From Mycolicibacterium helvum (GTDB lineage Bacteria > Actinomycetota > Actinomycetes > Mycobacteriales > Mycobacteriaceae): a DNA stretch of 64,000 bases. Below the pieces are notes generated by a model. It was not told the origin of the DNA. It worked only from the letters and a program-made list of their open reading frames with translations, and did no database searches. Positions 9,176 through 16,799 of the stretch are shown piece by piece. The position numbers were made by a program, and so were the translations under genes. Each line of letters begins with the position of its first letter. The stretch's first letter is position 1. The stretch is taken from the NCBI RefSeq assembly GCF_010731895.1, contig NZ_AP022596.1:4340001-4404000 (forward strand). Direction: 5' to 3'.

Positions 9176-9544
9176 CTAGGTGGAGGGGACGTAGCCGGCT
9201 GCGGACTGGCGCAACTGCCAGATCGCGGCGGGGCAGAGCTCCTGGGCGGACTGGCTGATCAGATATGACGCCTGGAACTCGTCGTTGGTGGAGAAGTCGG
9301 ACTTGATGGTGTTGACCAGCTGGCCGTAGCTGACCCCGGAGTTGATCTGATCGCAGACGCCCTGGCCGTAAGCCAGGGCGGCGTCGGCATTGGGGAAGTT
9401 GTAGCCCGGCCGGACGGTGACGTTGATCAGGTAGCCGATGTTGTCGGCGTGGGCCGGTTGTGCGGTGCTCAGCACACCTAGGCTGCCCACTGCGGCGAAG
9501 GTGCCGGCGATCAGCAGGCGGGTTACAGCGGTACGCATTGCCAT
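9176..9544 (-). CDS. Secreted DUF732 family protein
   Basis: A 122-residue secreted protein. The signal peptide (MAMRTAVTRLLIAG to AQPAHA) is followed by a DUF732 domain of about 75 residues: FPNADAALAYGQGVCDQI, then helices to SQSAQELCPAAIW. The two conserved Cys (GVCDQI and ELCPAA) presumably form the family disulfide. DUF732 proteins are small mycobacterial exported proteins without a known job. I chose ATG at 9542-9544; a second ATG lies two codons further in, and an in-frame start further upstream would add a non-signal leader. It leads the two-gene operon with the CAP protein. Confidence 0.8.
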   Translation of the reverse strand: MAMRTAVTRLLIAGTFAAVGSLGVLSTAQPAHADNIGYLINVTVRPGYNFPNADAALAYGQGVCDQINSGVSYGQLVNTIKSDFSTNDEFQASYLISQSAQELCPAAIWQLRQSAAGYVPST

Positions 9545-9639
9545 TGTTTTTGTCCCATGGGTGATCGGCGCAGGTCGGGGAGTACTGGCGATCCGCGCAA
9601 TATACATCGACGCATCCCGCTGTGTTCTAGTATTCGGCC

Positions 9640-10026
9640 ATGATTCGGCCGACCCACGCGGTGTCGATGGCTTTCATGTTGGTTCTCGCTGGTGTCGCCG
9701 GCGGCGCCGTCGCACACGCCGGACCCCTTCCGCCGTGCACGTACACCCTCTCGCCGCCCGCGGTCGGCCCCGGCGGGGTCACCGCCACCGCGGAGCTGGC
9801 GGGATGCGGACCGGCTGGAGGTCCGTATTCGGCGGTCGCGTGCTTGCTGGGTGCTGACGGGGTCACTCACTGCGCGCAGGCGCATGGTGCGGATCCCGCG
9901 GTGATCTCGGTTCCGTACCAGCCCGGCACGACGTACATCGCGACCGGCCGGGGCTGTCCGGTATGGGTTGGGCAGAACGTTGCGCCTGATTGTCAGATCC
10001 TCGGCCCGCTCAACGCGACCCTGTAG
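9640..10026 (+). CDS. Secreted cysteine-rich protein, unknown family
   Basis: A 128-residue protein with a clear signal peptide (MIRPTHAVSMAFMLVLAG to AVAHA) and a mature part of about 100 residues containing six Cys (PPC, AGC, VAC, THC, RGC, PDC), compatible with three disulfides. The rest is rich in Gly, Pro and Ala. I do not recognise the family. It is divergent from the DUF732 gene and ends 7 bases before the next gene, so both probably share a transcript. The export signal and paired Cys suggest a cell-wall or culture-filtrate protein. Confidence 0.7.
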   Translation: MIRPTHAVSMAFMLVLAGVAGGAVAHAGPLPPCTYTLSPPAVGPGGVTATAELAGCGPAGGPYSAVACLLGADGVTHCAQAHGADPAVISVPYQPGTTYIATGRGCPVWVGQNVAPDCQILGPLNATL

Positions 10027-10033
10027 GAAGACG

Positions 10034-10426
10034 ATGTCGATCGACAAAGCCGCGGTGATCGCGGGCAGTATCCGGCTGGCCTCGGGAGTCCACTTCCTGG
10101 TGGATCCGATGGGCGCTAACAAGCTGTGGGGCGAGCCGAACGATCCCGGCCCGTCGGCGCGGTTGTTGCTGCGGTCGATGGGATACCGCGATGCGCTGAT
10201 CGGCGGGTTGCTGTTGTCGGCCGGACTGCGCGGCCGTAATACCCGGGGTTGGTTCCTGGCTTCCGGTGGAGCCGATGCCGCCGATCTGCTCGGCGGGTCG
10301 AGCGTGCACAGCGACCTCACCCGCGGGCAGCAGATCATCGGACTCGGCGGTGCGGCTGTGGGTATCGGTGTCGGACTGTGGGGTGCCACCCGGCGCCGTA
10401 AGCCTGCGCCAGACGTAACCCCCTAG
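10034..10426 (+). CDS. Small integral membrane protein, DUF4267-like
   Basis: A 130-residue protein with three to four hydrophobic segments. The pattern IRLASGVHFLVDPMGANKLWG, the LLLRSMGYRDALIGGLLL segment and the later Gly-rich helix resemble the DUF4267 group of small membrane proteins; this assignment is tentative. AGGAAG stands 4 bases before the ATG at 10034. It is closely downstream of the secreted cysteine-rich gene and upstream of a truncated peptidase fragment. Confidence 0.62.
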   Translation: MSIDKAAVIAGSIRLASGVHFLVDPMGANKLWGEPNDPGPSARLLLRSMGYRDALIGGLLLSAGLRGRNTRGWFLASGGADAADLLGGSSVHSDLTRGQQIIGLGGAAVGIGVGLWGATRRRKPAPDVTP

Positions 10427-10458
10427 TCCGGGCGGCCAGGAGCGCAGCGACCCCGGCG

Positions 10459-10644
10459 ATGGCCTGGCGAGCCGCACTGGTGGTCGCGGCCGCCGCCGCT
10501 GTCGTGGTGCAGTGCAGGGCCCGCACCGAGCCGGGCATCCTGCACGCTGCCGACCCGGCTGTACGCGCGTTCACCGACCGCGGATGGACATGGGGCGGTC
10601 ACTGGCTCAACCCGATTGACTATCAACATTTCGAACGTCGGTAG
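10459..10644 (+). pseudogene. M15-type D,D-peptidase fragment with signal-like N-terminus
   Basis: A 61-codon frame. Its first 18 residues are hydrophobic (MAWRAALVVAAAAAVVVQ), like a signal peptide, and its last 30 give FTDRGWTWGGHWLNPIDYQHFE, which is the C-terminal zinc-site signature of VanY-like M15 peptidases (GWxWGG ... DYQHFE). The 120 or so residues that should lie between them, with the SxHxxGxAxD motif, are missing. I read this as an internal deletion of an exported M15 peptidase. It could still be expressed as a micro-protein. Confidence 0.6.
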
Positions 10645-10721
10645 GGAGCGAGCGAGGAAGCCCATGCAGATGTGGGATCTGGTGGCCCGCTACCGCGCGC
10701 CGTCCACGTCCGTGTCGTAGC

Positions 10722-11345
10722 TCAGGACGGCAGGCCGGAGGCCATCGCGTTGCCGAACGCGATCAGCGCGACCCGGCCGATCCCCAGGATGGCCTCGTCG
10801 AAGTCGTTGTTGTCCCGGTAGGACAGCTCGAGCATGCGGTCGGCCATCTCGACGCCCACCAGCATGGCCCGCGGGTCGGTGTCGACAGGAATCAATCCGG
10901 CCGCCACCAGGATGTCGTGCAACCGGCCGGCCAGGGCCTGCATCCGGGCGTGGACATGTTTGGTGACAGTGGGCGAGGTGCGCCCGCCCATCCACAGCCC
11001 GGCGGCGCCTGGATGCTTCCGGTAGTAGTCGACGTGCAGGTCGAGTTCGTTGTTGAGCAGCTCGGCGATCGAGGTGATCACCCAGGTCTGTTCGGCGGCC
11101 ACGCAGCGAGCGTCGATCTCGGCGCAGTGCTGCTCCATCAGCTCGTCGAGGATGGCGTCGCGGTCAGCGAAGAACCGGTACAGCGAGGGATAGGACACCC
11201 CGGCGCGATCGGCGATCGCGCGGGTGGTGACGGCGTCGACACCATCCTCGTCGGCGATGGCCGCCGCGGCATCGAGAATGCGGGCCACAGTCTGCCGGCT
11301 GCGGGCCTGAACGGGGGCCCGTCGCGGAACCGACGCGGTGGTCAT
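10722..11345 (-). CDS. TetR family regulator of the adjacent monooxygenase
   Basis: A 207-residue TetR-type repressor. The N-terminal helix-turn-helix (about residues 20-66) reads ARILDAAAAIADEDG, then TTRAIADRAGVSYPSLYRFF, a textbook TetR DNA-binding domain; the remainder is the helical ligand and dimer domain. It is divergent from the Baeyer-Villiger monooxygenase gene with about 90 bases between, which hold a TTGACA -35 box and an imperfect palindrome. Local control of the monooxygenase and the following hydrolase is the obvious inference; the inducer may be the ketone substrate. Confidence 0.87.
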   Translation of the reverse strand: MTTASVPRRAPVQARSRQTVARILDAAAAIADEDGVDAVTTRAIADRAGVSYPSLYRFFADRDAILDELMEQHCAEIDARCVAAEQTWVITSIAELLNNELDLHVDYYRKHPGAAGLWMGGRTSPTVTKHVHARMQALAGRLHDILVAAGLIPVDTDPRAMLVGVEMADRMLELSYRDNNDFDEAILGIGRVALIAFGNAMASGLPS

Positions 11346-11365
11346 CGCCTACCTCCTGGGAACCC

Positions 11366-11409
11366 TTGACAGCCGTGGGCAAAACTATAACACTATTCAC
11401 GTTACAGTT
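11366..11409 (+). promoter_or_regulatory. Promoter and TetR operator before the monooxygenase
   Basis: TTGACA at 11366-11371 is a consensus -35 box; TATAAC/TAACAC lies 14-16 bases further on. Overlapping the -10 area is an imperfect inverted repeat, AACTATAACAC at 11383-11393 and ACGTTACAGTT at 11399-11409 (8 of 11 positions pair, 5-base spacer). This is the expected place for a TetR dimer to block RNA polymerase for both divergent genes. Confidence 0.6.
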
Positions 11410-11435
11410 TCTACGCCCGAACCGGAGAGTGCCCG

Positions 11436-12962
11436 ATGACCGTGAACTCGCTCAACCAGGCTCGCCCGACACAGCCGCTGGGTGGCCATGTCGACGTGCT
11501 GATCGTCGGCGCCGGAATCTCCGGTCTTGGGATGGGTCACTATCTGGTGGCCAGCCAACCCGGCAAGACTTTCGCGATCGTGGACAGCCGCGAGGCCATC
11601 GGTGGCACCTGGGATCTGTTCCGGTACCCCGGTATTCGGTCGGACTCGGACCTGCACACCTTCGGTTACGAGTTCAAGCCGTGGACCAGTGACAACGCCA
11701 TCGCCGATGCCCACGAGATTCTCGATTATCTGCACGAGGTCGTCGACGAGGATGGCTTGGGCCGGCGGATTTATCTGCAACACAAAGTGTTACGGGCCAA
11801 CTTCGACTCGGAAACCGCGCAGTGGACGGTCACGCTGGAGCGTGCCGGCGAGCAGTTCGAGGTGACCTGCGACTGGTTGTTCGGGGCGACTGGATACTAC
11901 GACTACGCCGGTGGTCACCGTCCGCACTTCGAGGGCGAAGAGGATTTCGAAGGTGTGATCGTGCACCCGCAGTCGTGGCCGGAGGGACTGGACTACACGG
12001 GCAAGAAGGTCGTCGTCATCGGCAGTGGCGCGACCGCGGTCACGTTGATTCCCGCGATGGCCGACGATGTCGAACACATCACCATGCTTCAGCGCTCGCC
12101 GAGCTACGTGATGCCGTTGCCGCGCAAGGATCCGATCGCCAACGGGTTACGCAAGGTGCTGCCGGCCAAGGCGGCCTATGCCGCCACGCGCCGGTTCAAC
12201 ATCGGCAAGGGCCGGTTCATCTACAACCTCTGCCAGCGTCATCCCAAGCTGGCCCGGCGCATCATCCACGCCATCAATGTCAAGGCGCTGCCCGAGGGCT
12301 ACGACGTCGACACCCACTTCAAGCCCACCTACAACCCGTGGGATCAACGGCTGTGCGCGGTACCCGATGCGGATCTGTTCCGTTCTGTTGGCCGTGGCAA
12401 GGCTGAGGTGGTCACCGACCACATCGCACGCTTCACCAAGAGCGGGATCCTGCTGGAGTCCGGCAGGACGCTCGACGCCGACATCATCGTCACCGCAACA
12501 GGTTTGAAGCTCCTCCCGTTCGGCGGTATCCAGGTCGCCGTCGACGGTGAGGTCAAAGATCCGCACCAATCGCTGGTCTACAAGAGCTTCATGCTCTCCG
12601 ATATCCCCAACCTGGCCTTCGCCTTCGGCTACACCAACTCGTCGTGGACCCTCAAAGTCGGACTGGTCTGCGAACACCTCTGCCGACTGTTGGGTTACAT
12701 GGACCGCCACGGCTACAGCACCGTCGTTCCCGTCGTCGACAACCCGATGATCGAGAAGCGCCCGATGCTGGACTTCTCGGCCGGCTACATCCAGCGCTCC
12801 GTGGACCTGTTCCCGCAGCAGGGCACGACTGGGCCGTGGACAGTCGAGATGGACTACTGGTCGGACCACGCTCGGTTGCGCAAGGGCGCGGTCGATGATC
12901 CCGCGCTACGGTTCAGCACCGCCGTTCCGGCGAAGGCGACTTCGGGGCTGGCTTCCGCGTGA
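11436..12962 (+). CDS. Flavin-containing Baeyer-Villiger monooxygenase
   Basis: A 508-residue class B flavoprotein monooxygenase of the EtaA/MymA type found in mycobacteria. It has an FAD Rossmann motif GAGISG (25-30), GGTWDLFRYPGIRSDSDLHT (typical of the EtaA subgroup), a near-consensus Baeyer-Villiger fingerprint FEGVIVHPQSW (about residues 167-177), and an NADPH motif GSGATA. These enzymes insert oxygen next to a ketone to make an ester or lactone. The alpha/beta hydrolase gene follows 10 bases after the stop, so ester products could be cleaved at once. A TetR gene is divergent. The substrate is unknown; the flanking meta-cleavage genes make an aryl or cyclic ketone plausible. Confidence 0.9.
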   Translation: MTVNSLNQARPTQPLGGHVDVLIVGAGISGLGMGHYLVASQPGKTFAIVDSREAIGGTWDLFRYPGIRSDSDLHTFGYEFKPWTSDNAIADAHEILDYLHEVVDEDGLGRRIYLQHKVLRANFDSETAQWTVTLERAGEQFEVTCDWLFGATGYYDYAGGHRPHFEGEEDFEGVIVHPQSWPEGLDYTGKKVVVIGSGATAVTLIPAMADDVEHITMLQRSPSYVMPLPRKDPIANGLRKVLPAKAAYAATRRFNIGKGRFIYNLCQRHPKLARRIIHAINVKALPEGYDVDTHFKPTYNPWDQRLCAVPDADLFRSVGRGKAEVVTDHIARFTKSGILLESGRTLDADIIVTATGLKLLPFGGIQVAVDGEVKDPHQSLVYKSFMLSDIPNLAFAFGYTNSSWTLKVGLVCEHLCRLLGYMDRHGYSTVVPVVDNPMIEKRPMLDFSAGYIQRSVDLFPQQGTTGPWTVEMDYWSDHARLRKGAVDDPALRFSTAVPAKATSGLASA

Positions 12963-12972
12963 GGACGCTCGC

Positions 12973-13821
12973 ATGAGCCGGCCTACCTTCATCGACGTCG
13001 ACGGGCGCCGTACCCGGGTGCGGGTCGACGGCGATCCGGGTGCCCCGCCAGTGCTGCTGGTGCACGGGATCGGGCGCAGCATGGAGGACTGGGCTCCCCA
13101 GTACGAACGGCTGGCGCAGTCGCACCGGACCATATCTCTCGACGTGCCCGGCTTCGGATTTTCCGAGCGCACCAGGGAGGCGATCACATTGGCGGTGCTG
13201 GCACGTGGCGTCGCCGACACCCTCGACGCGCTCGAGGAGACCAGGCCGGTTCACGTGGTGGGCAACTCGCTCGGCGGGGCCATCGCCCAGCAGTTGCTGG
13301 CCGACCAACCCGAGCGGGTCGCCAGCCTGGCGCTGATCAATAGCGCCGGGTTCGGCAGTGAGGTCACCCTGCTGCTGCGGATGCTCACCATGCCGGTGCT
13401 CGGGGCCATGAGCACGCGACGGCCCACCCGCATGAGTGCCGTGCTGTTCGAACGCTCGATCCACGCCAACAAGGCGGTCGCCACCAAGGAGCGCGTCGAC
13501 CATGCGTTCGCTGTCGGGTCGCAGCCCGGAAACGGTGCGGCCCTGCGGGAAACCGCCCTCGAACTTGGCACCCCGCGTGGGGTGAAGCCGCAGTGGCGGC
13601 GTGACCTCGCCGCGGCCGTCACGCGAACGCCCCGACCGACGCTGATCATGTGGGGCAGCCAGGACCGCATCCTGCCCGCGCACCACATCGACGAAGCGAT
13701 GCGGGTGTACCCGCACGCCGAGGTGCATCTGCTGAACGGTGTCGGCCACATGCCGCAGATCGAATGCCCGGAGCGGTTCGCCGACCTGCTGCTGCCATTC
13801 CTGGCGCGCGCCACCGGTTGA
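12973..13821 (+). CDS. Alpha/beta hydrolase (esterase/lactonase type)
   Basis: A 282-residue alpha/beta hydrolase. Seen in order: LLVHGIGRSMEDW oxyanion loop, nucleophile elbow GNSLGG, acid in SQDRILP, and catalytic His in GVGHMPQIECPE. The ATG at 12973 lies 10 bases after the monooxygenase stop. The immediate pairing with a Baeyer-Villiger enzyme suggests it opens the ester or lactone formed; this is inference from context. Nothing marks it for export. Confidence 0.85.
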   Translation: MSRPTFIDVDGRRTRVRVDGDPGAPPVLLVHGIGRSMEDWAPQYERLAQSHRTISLDVPGFGFSERTREAITLAVLARGVADTLDALEETRPVHVVGNSLGGAIAQQLLADQPERVASLALINSAGFGSEVTLLLRMLTMPVLGAMSTRRPTRMSAVLFERSIHANKAVATKERVDHAFAVGSQPGNGAALRETALELGTPRGVKPQWRRDLAAAVTRTPRPTLIMWGSQDRILPAHHIDEAMRVYPHAEVHLLNGVGHMPQIECPERFADLLLPFLARATG

Positions 13822-13888
13822 CATGCCGTGACCGGCGCGGACGGTGATCGACACCAGATACCGCGTATTCCTCTGGGTCAGGTCGCCG

Positions 13889-14872
13889 TCACCGTTTCGC
13901 GAGCCTTGGGAACAGGGCTGCGGCGTTGTTGCGGTTGATCGCGGAGTGATCGGCGTCGACGTAGGTGTCGCCCGTGGCGGTGAAATACTGGACCACCACC
14001 GGGGGCGCGAACGGAAAGTCGCTGCCGAACAACACATGTCCCGGGTCGGCGAACGCGAGCAGACTCGGCAGCGCGGCCGGACTGCCGGACAGGGCGATGT
14101 CGAAGTAGAAGCCGGAGAAATCCGCGAGTACGTCGTCCAAGCTGCGGCCGGCGACGCCGCCCGGCATCTGCATCAGATCCTGGCTCTGCTGCACGCTCTC
14201 ACCGAAGATCGTAAGAGCCATCCGGTGCGACGCGTAAGGAACGAAGCCGCCGGCGTGACTGAGGATGAACTTGATGTTGGGATAGCGGTGGCGGATGCCG
14301 TTGCGGACCAAGAGGAAGGCCGCGCGCGTGGTGTCGAGCAGGAAGTCCGCGGCGAACGGCGGGATGCCGTCGACTGCGGGGCCGGGCAGTTCGGCCGGGT
14401 GGATGAACACCACCGCGGATCGGCGGTCGAGTTCGGCGAACAACTCCTCGTGCTCGGGCTGGCCGAGGTAGTCGCCGTTGGTATTGGCCAGCAGGGTCAC
14501 CCCGTCGGCCCCGAGATCATCAAGAGCCCTTGCTGTTTCGGCCAGTGCTTCGTCGAGGTGCGGAAGGGTCAGGGTGGCGAAGAATCCGAACCGGTCGGGT
14601 TCGTCCTTGACCAACTCAGCGGAGAAGTCATTGACCTCGCGGGCAACCCGCGCCGCTTCGCTCGCGTCGGTGGCCGGTCCGGTCCCGGGAGTGGACACCG
14701 ACAGGATCGCCGTCGAGGTGCCGATCTGGTCCATCAAAGCCAGGGCTGCCTTCGCACTCCAGTCGGGCAGCGCGCGACCGCCGGCGTCGTCGATGTGATG
14801 CTTACGCAGCCAGTCGACGTACACGGGCGGCAGCACGTGCTGGTGTACATCGATGCGGTTGGGTGCGGCCAT
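13889..14872 (-). CDS. Amidohydrolase-2 (ACMSD-like) family protein
   Basis: A 327-residue metal-dependent hydrolase/decarboxylase of the amidohydrolase 2 family. The TIM-barrel metal ligands are recognisable: DVHQHVLP near the N-terminus, HPAELPG in the middle, a later SHAGG and GSDFPFAPP. Members include 2-amino-3-carboxymuconate semialdehyde decarboxylase and related decarboxylases. It is the last gene of the leftward operon with the flavin hydroxylase, C-C hydrolase and extradiol dioxygenase, starting 29 bases after the dioxygenase stop. AAGGGAG stands upstream of the chosen ATG. A decarboxylation step on a ring or ring-cleavage product is plausible but not shown. Confidence 0.8.
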   Translation of the reverse strand: MAAPNRIDVHQHVLPPVYVDWLRKHHIDDAGGRALPDWSAKAALALMDQIGTSTAILSVSTPGTGPATDASEAARVAREVNDFSAELVKDEPDRFGFFATLTLPHLDEALAETARALDDLGADGVTLLANTNGDYLGQPEHEELFAELDRRSAVVFIHPAELPGPAVDGIPPFAADFLLDTTRAAFLLVRNGIRHRYPNIKFILSHAGGFVPYASHRMALTIFGESVQQSQDLMQMPGGVAGRSLDDVLADFSGFYFDIALSGSPAALPSLLAFADPGHVLFGSDFPFAPPVVVQYFTATGDTYVDADHSAINRNNAAALFPRLAKR

Positions 14873-14901
14873 GATCGAGACTCCCTTGTCCTGCGGTTGG
14901 T

Positions 14902-15906
14902 CTAACTGTCTTGAATGCCGGCGCTGGCTAACGCGGGGACGGTGTCTTCGCTGTGGCCCACCGAGGCTGCCGCCACCTTGAACCGCTCGAACAGGTCGAC
15001 GATGGTCTGCCCCTCCGGGGTGTGGCCCCAGATGCTGATGCCTTGGTGAGTGGTTGGCTCCCAGGTTGTTTCGTCGACGACGATCGGGTTCCAACCGACC
15101 TCCCACTCGAATCCGGAGGGTGTCATCGCGTAGTACGACAGTTCTTTGTCATTGGTGTGCTGGCCCACCGACAACGCCATGTGGAAGCCCAGGTCTTTGA
15201 CCCGCTGGTAGGAGGCCGTCATATCGCCGAGCTCAGCGACCTGGACGTTGAGGTGCTGGATCTTGGTGCGAATCGGGTTGATGGGCAGTCGGTTCACCGA
15301 CGCGATCGCCACACTGTGATGGCGCTCGTTGACCCGCAGAAAGCGGATCTTGAACTTCAGCCCGTTGATCGTCTCATCGATGTAGTCGCTCAACCGGGCA
15401 TCGAACACAGTGCTGTAGTAGCCCCGCATCTGATGCGGCTTCTTGGTGGCGATGGCGACGTGACCCATCCCGTCCACCCCGGTGACGAACCCTCCGGTGA
15501 CGCCCAGCTGCAGCGGGCGCGATCCGGTGCGGGTGGCGACATAGATTTCCTGGTCCAGCCCGTTTGGTCCCGGGAACCGGACGAACCGCTCAACGCCGCG
15601 CAGGGCGGCGTCCTCCGCGGAGCCCTCGGTCACCGGCACGCCGTGGCCTCGCACGCGCGCCTCGATGGCCTCGAAGGTGGCGTGGTCGTCGAGTTCCCAC
15701 CCCAATGCGGTGGTGTCCTCGGCCGGTCCACGCTGGAGCAGGAAGCGGCACTCGTTGTCATCGAGACGAAACCGCATAACCCCGGGCAGTGTGTCGTCCA
15801 GGTGCATACCGATCGCGTCGCGGCCGAAACGCCGCCAGTCGGAGAACTTTTCGGTCTCGATGACGATGTAACCGAGGTGAACCCGGCCAAAGACGTCGGT
15901 CGTCAT
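14902..15906 (-). CDS. Type I extradiol (catechol 2,3-) dioxygenase
   Basis: A 334-residue two-domain vicinal-oxygen-chelate dioxygenase of the BphC/HsaC kind. The C-terminal domain shows the Fe(II) triad: H in DGMGHVAIA (about 149), H in IQHLNVQV (about 218) and E in FEWEVGW (about 269), with H and Y acid/base candidates between. It would open a catechol ring next to the hydroxyls. Its ATG overlaps the stop of the upstream C-C hydrolase as ATGA, a strong sign of a shared pathway. HsaC (steroid route) is a related possibility, but no steroid-ring genes are near. Confidence 0.87.
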   Translation of the reverse strand: MTTDVFGRVHLGYIVIETEKFSDWRRFGRDAIGMHLDDTLPGVMRFRLDDNECRFLLQRGPAEDTTALGWELDDHATFEAIEARVRGHGVPVTEGSAEDAALRGVERFVRFPGPNGLDQEIYVATRTGSRPLQLGVTGGFVTGVDGMGHVAIATKKPHQMRGYYSTVFDARLSDYIDETINGLKFKIRFLRVNERHHSVAIASVNRLPINPIRTKIQHLNVQVAELGDMTASYQRVKDLGFHMALSVGQHTNDKELSYYAMTPSGFEWEVGWNPIVVDETTWEPTTHQGISIWGHTPEGQTIVDLFERFKVAAASVGHSEDTVPALASAGIQDS

Positions 15907-16799
15907 GACAGCGCCCACCGTGAGTCGCCCGCCAAGAAGTCGGCGACGAGCTGGTTGAACAGCTCTGCGCGCTCCCATTGCATCCAGTGGCCGGTGCGTG
16001 AGGTCATGATGAGTTCGGCGTTGGGCATCAGGTTGAGCAGGAGTGGGCCGCCGGAGGGGCGGTTGACTTTGTCGTCGCGGCCCCATAACACCAGCGTCGG
16101 ATTGTGCAACTGCTTCAGGCGCCGGTCGCGGGTGAGGTCCATCCGCCACAGCGTGCGCAGTCCGCCGGGCCGCCTCAGCGGGGGATCGGCGACCACTTCA
16201 GGATCGAGCGACGCCTGGTAGCGCAGGTCGATGAGCTCGTCGGGCACCGTGGCGCCCTCGTAGACGAGGTAGGTGCGGATGAACTCCGCGAGCTTCGCAC
16301 GGCTCGGTCCGTCACCGCCGTAGTACGACAGCAGGCTTTTGAGGCCTGCGGTGGGTAGACCGCGGGTGGTGCCGATGCCACCGGGACCCATCAGAACCAA
16401 CTTGCCGACGCGCTGTGGTGTGTCCAGAGCGAGTCGGAGCGCAGCCGCGCCGCCGTAGGAGTTGCCAATGAGATGTGCTGTCGGGATGTCCATCTCGTCG
16501 AGCAGGCCGCGAATCGTGTCGGCCAGGTACCCGAACGGATCGCTATGGTCCACGTACTTGGCGGAGCGGCCGTAGCCGGGCATGTCGGGGACGATGACCC
16601 GGTAGGACCGGGCCAGTGCATCGATGTTGCGCGAATAGTTCGAGACTCCCGAGGCGCCGGGGCCGCCGCCGTGCAGCATGACGACGGCCGGCTCATCGCC
16701 TCCGGTGTCGGTGACGAAGATGTCGGCGCCGTTGACGCGGATGGTGGACTTCGGGTGGACCGTTGTTCGGCCTTGGTCTGGCCCGGTTTCGGTGGTCAT
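15903..16799 (-). CDS. Meta-cleavage product (C-C bond) hydrolase
   Basis: A 298-residue alpha/beta hydrolase of the BphD/HsaD/MhpC group, which split the ring-fission product into an acid and 2-hydroxypenta-2,4-dienoate. Family marks are MLHGGGPGASG (oxyanion hole), GNSYGG with Ser114, WGRDDKVNR with the acid, and RTGHWMQWE with the catalytic His. The gene is sandwiched by 4-base overlaps with the upstream flavin hydroxylase and the downstream dioxygenase. The dienoate product would feed the hydratase-dehydrogenase-aldolase genes on the other side of the TetR gene. Confidence 0.88.
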   Translation of the reverse strand: MTTETGPDQGRTTVHPKSTIRVNGADIFVTDTGGDEPAVVMLHGGGPGASGVSNYSRNIDALARSYRVIVPDMPGYGRSAKYVDHSDPFGYLADTIRGLLDEMDIPTAHLIGNSYGGAAALRLALDTPQRVGKLVLMGPGGIGTTRGLPTAGLKSLLSYYGGDGPSRAKLAEFIRTYLVYEGATVPDELIDLRYQASLDPEVVADPPLRRPGGLRTLWRMDLTRDRRLKQLHNPTLVLWGRDDKVNRPSGGPLLLNLMPNAELIMTSRTGHWMQWERAELFNQLVADFLAGDSRWALS

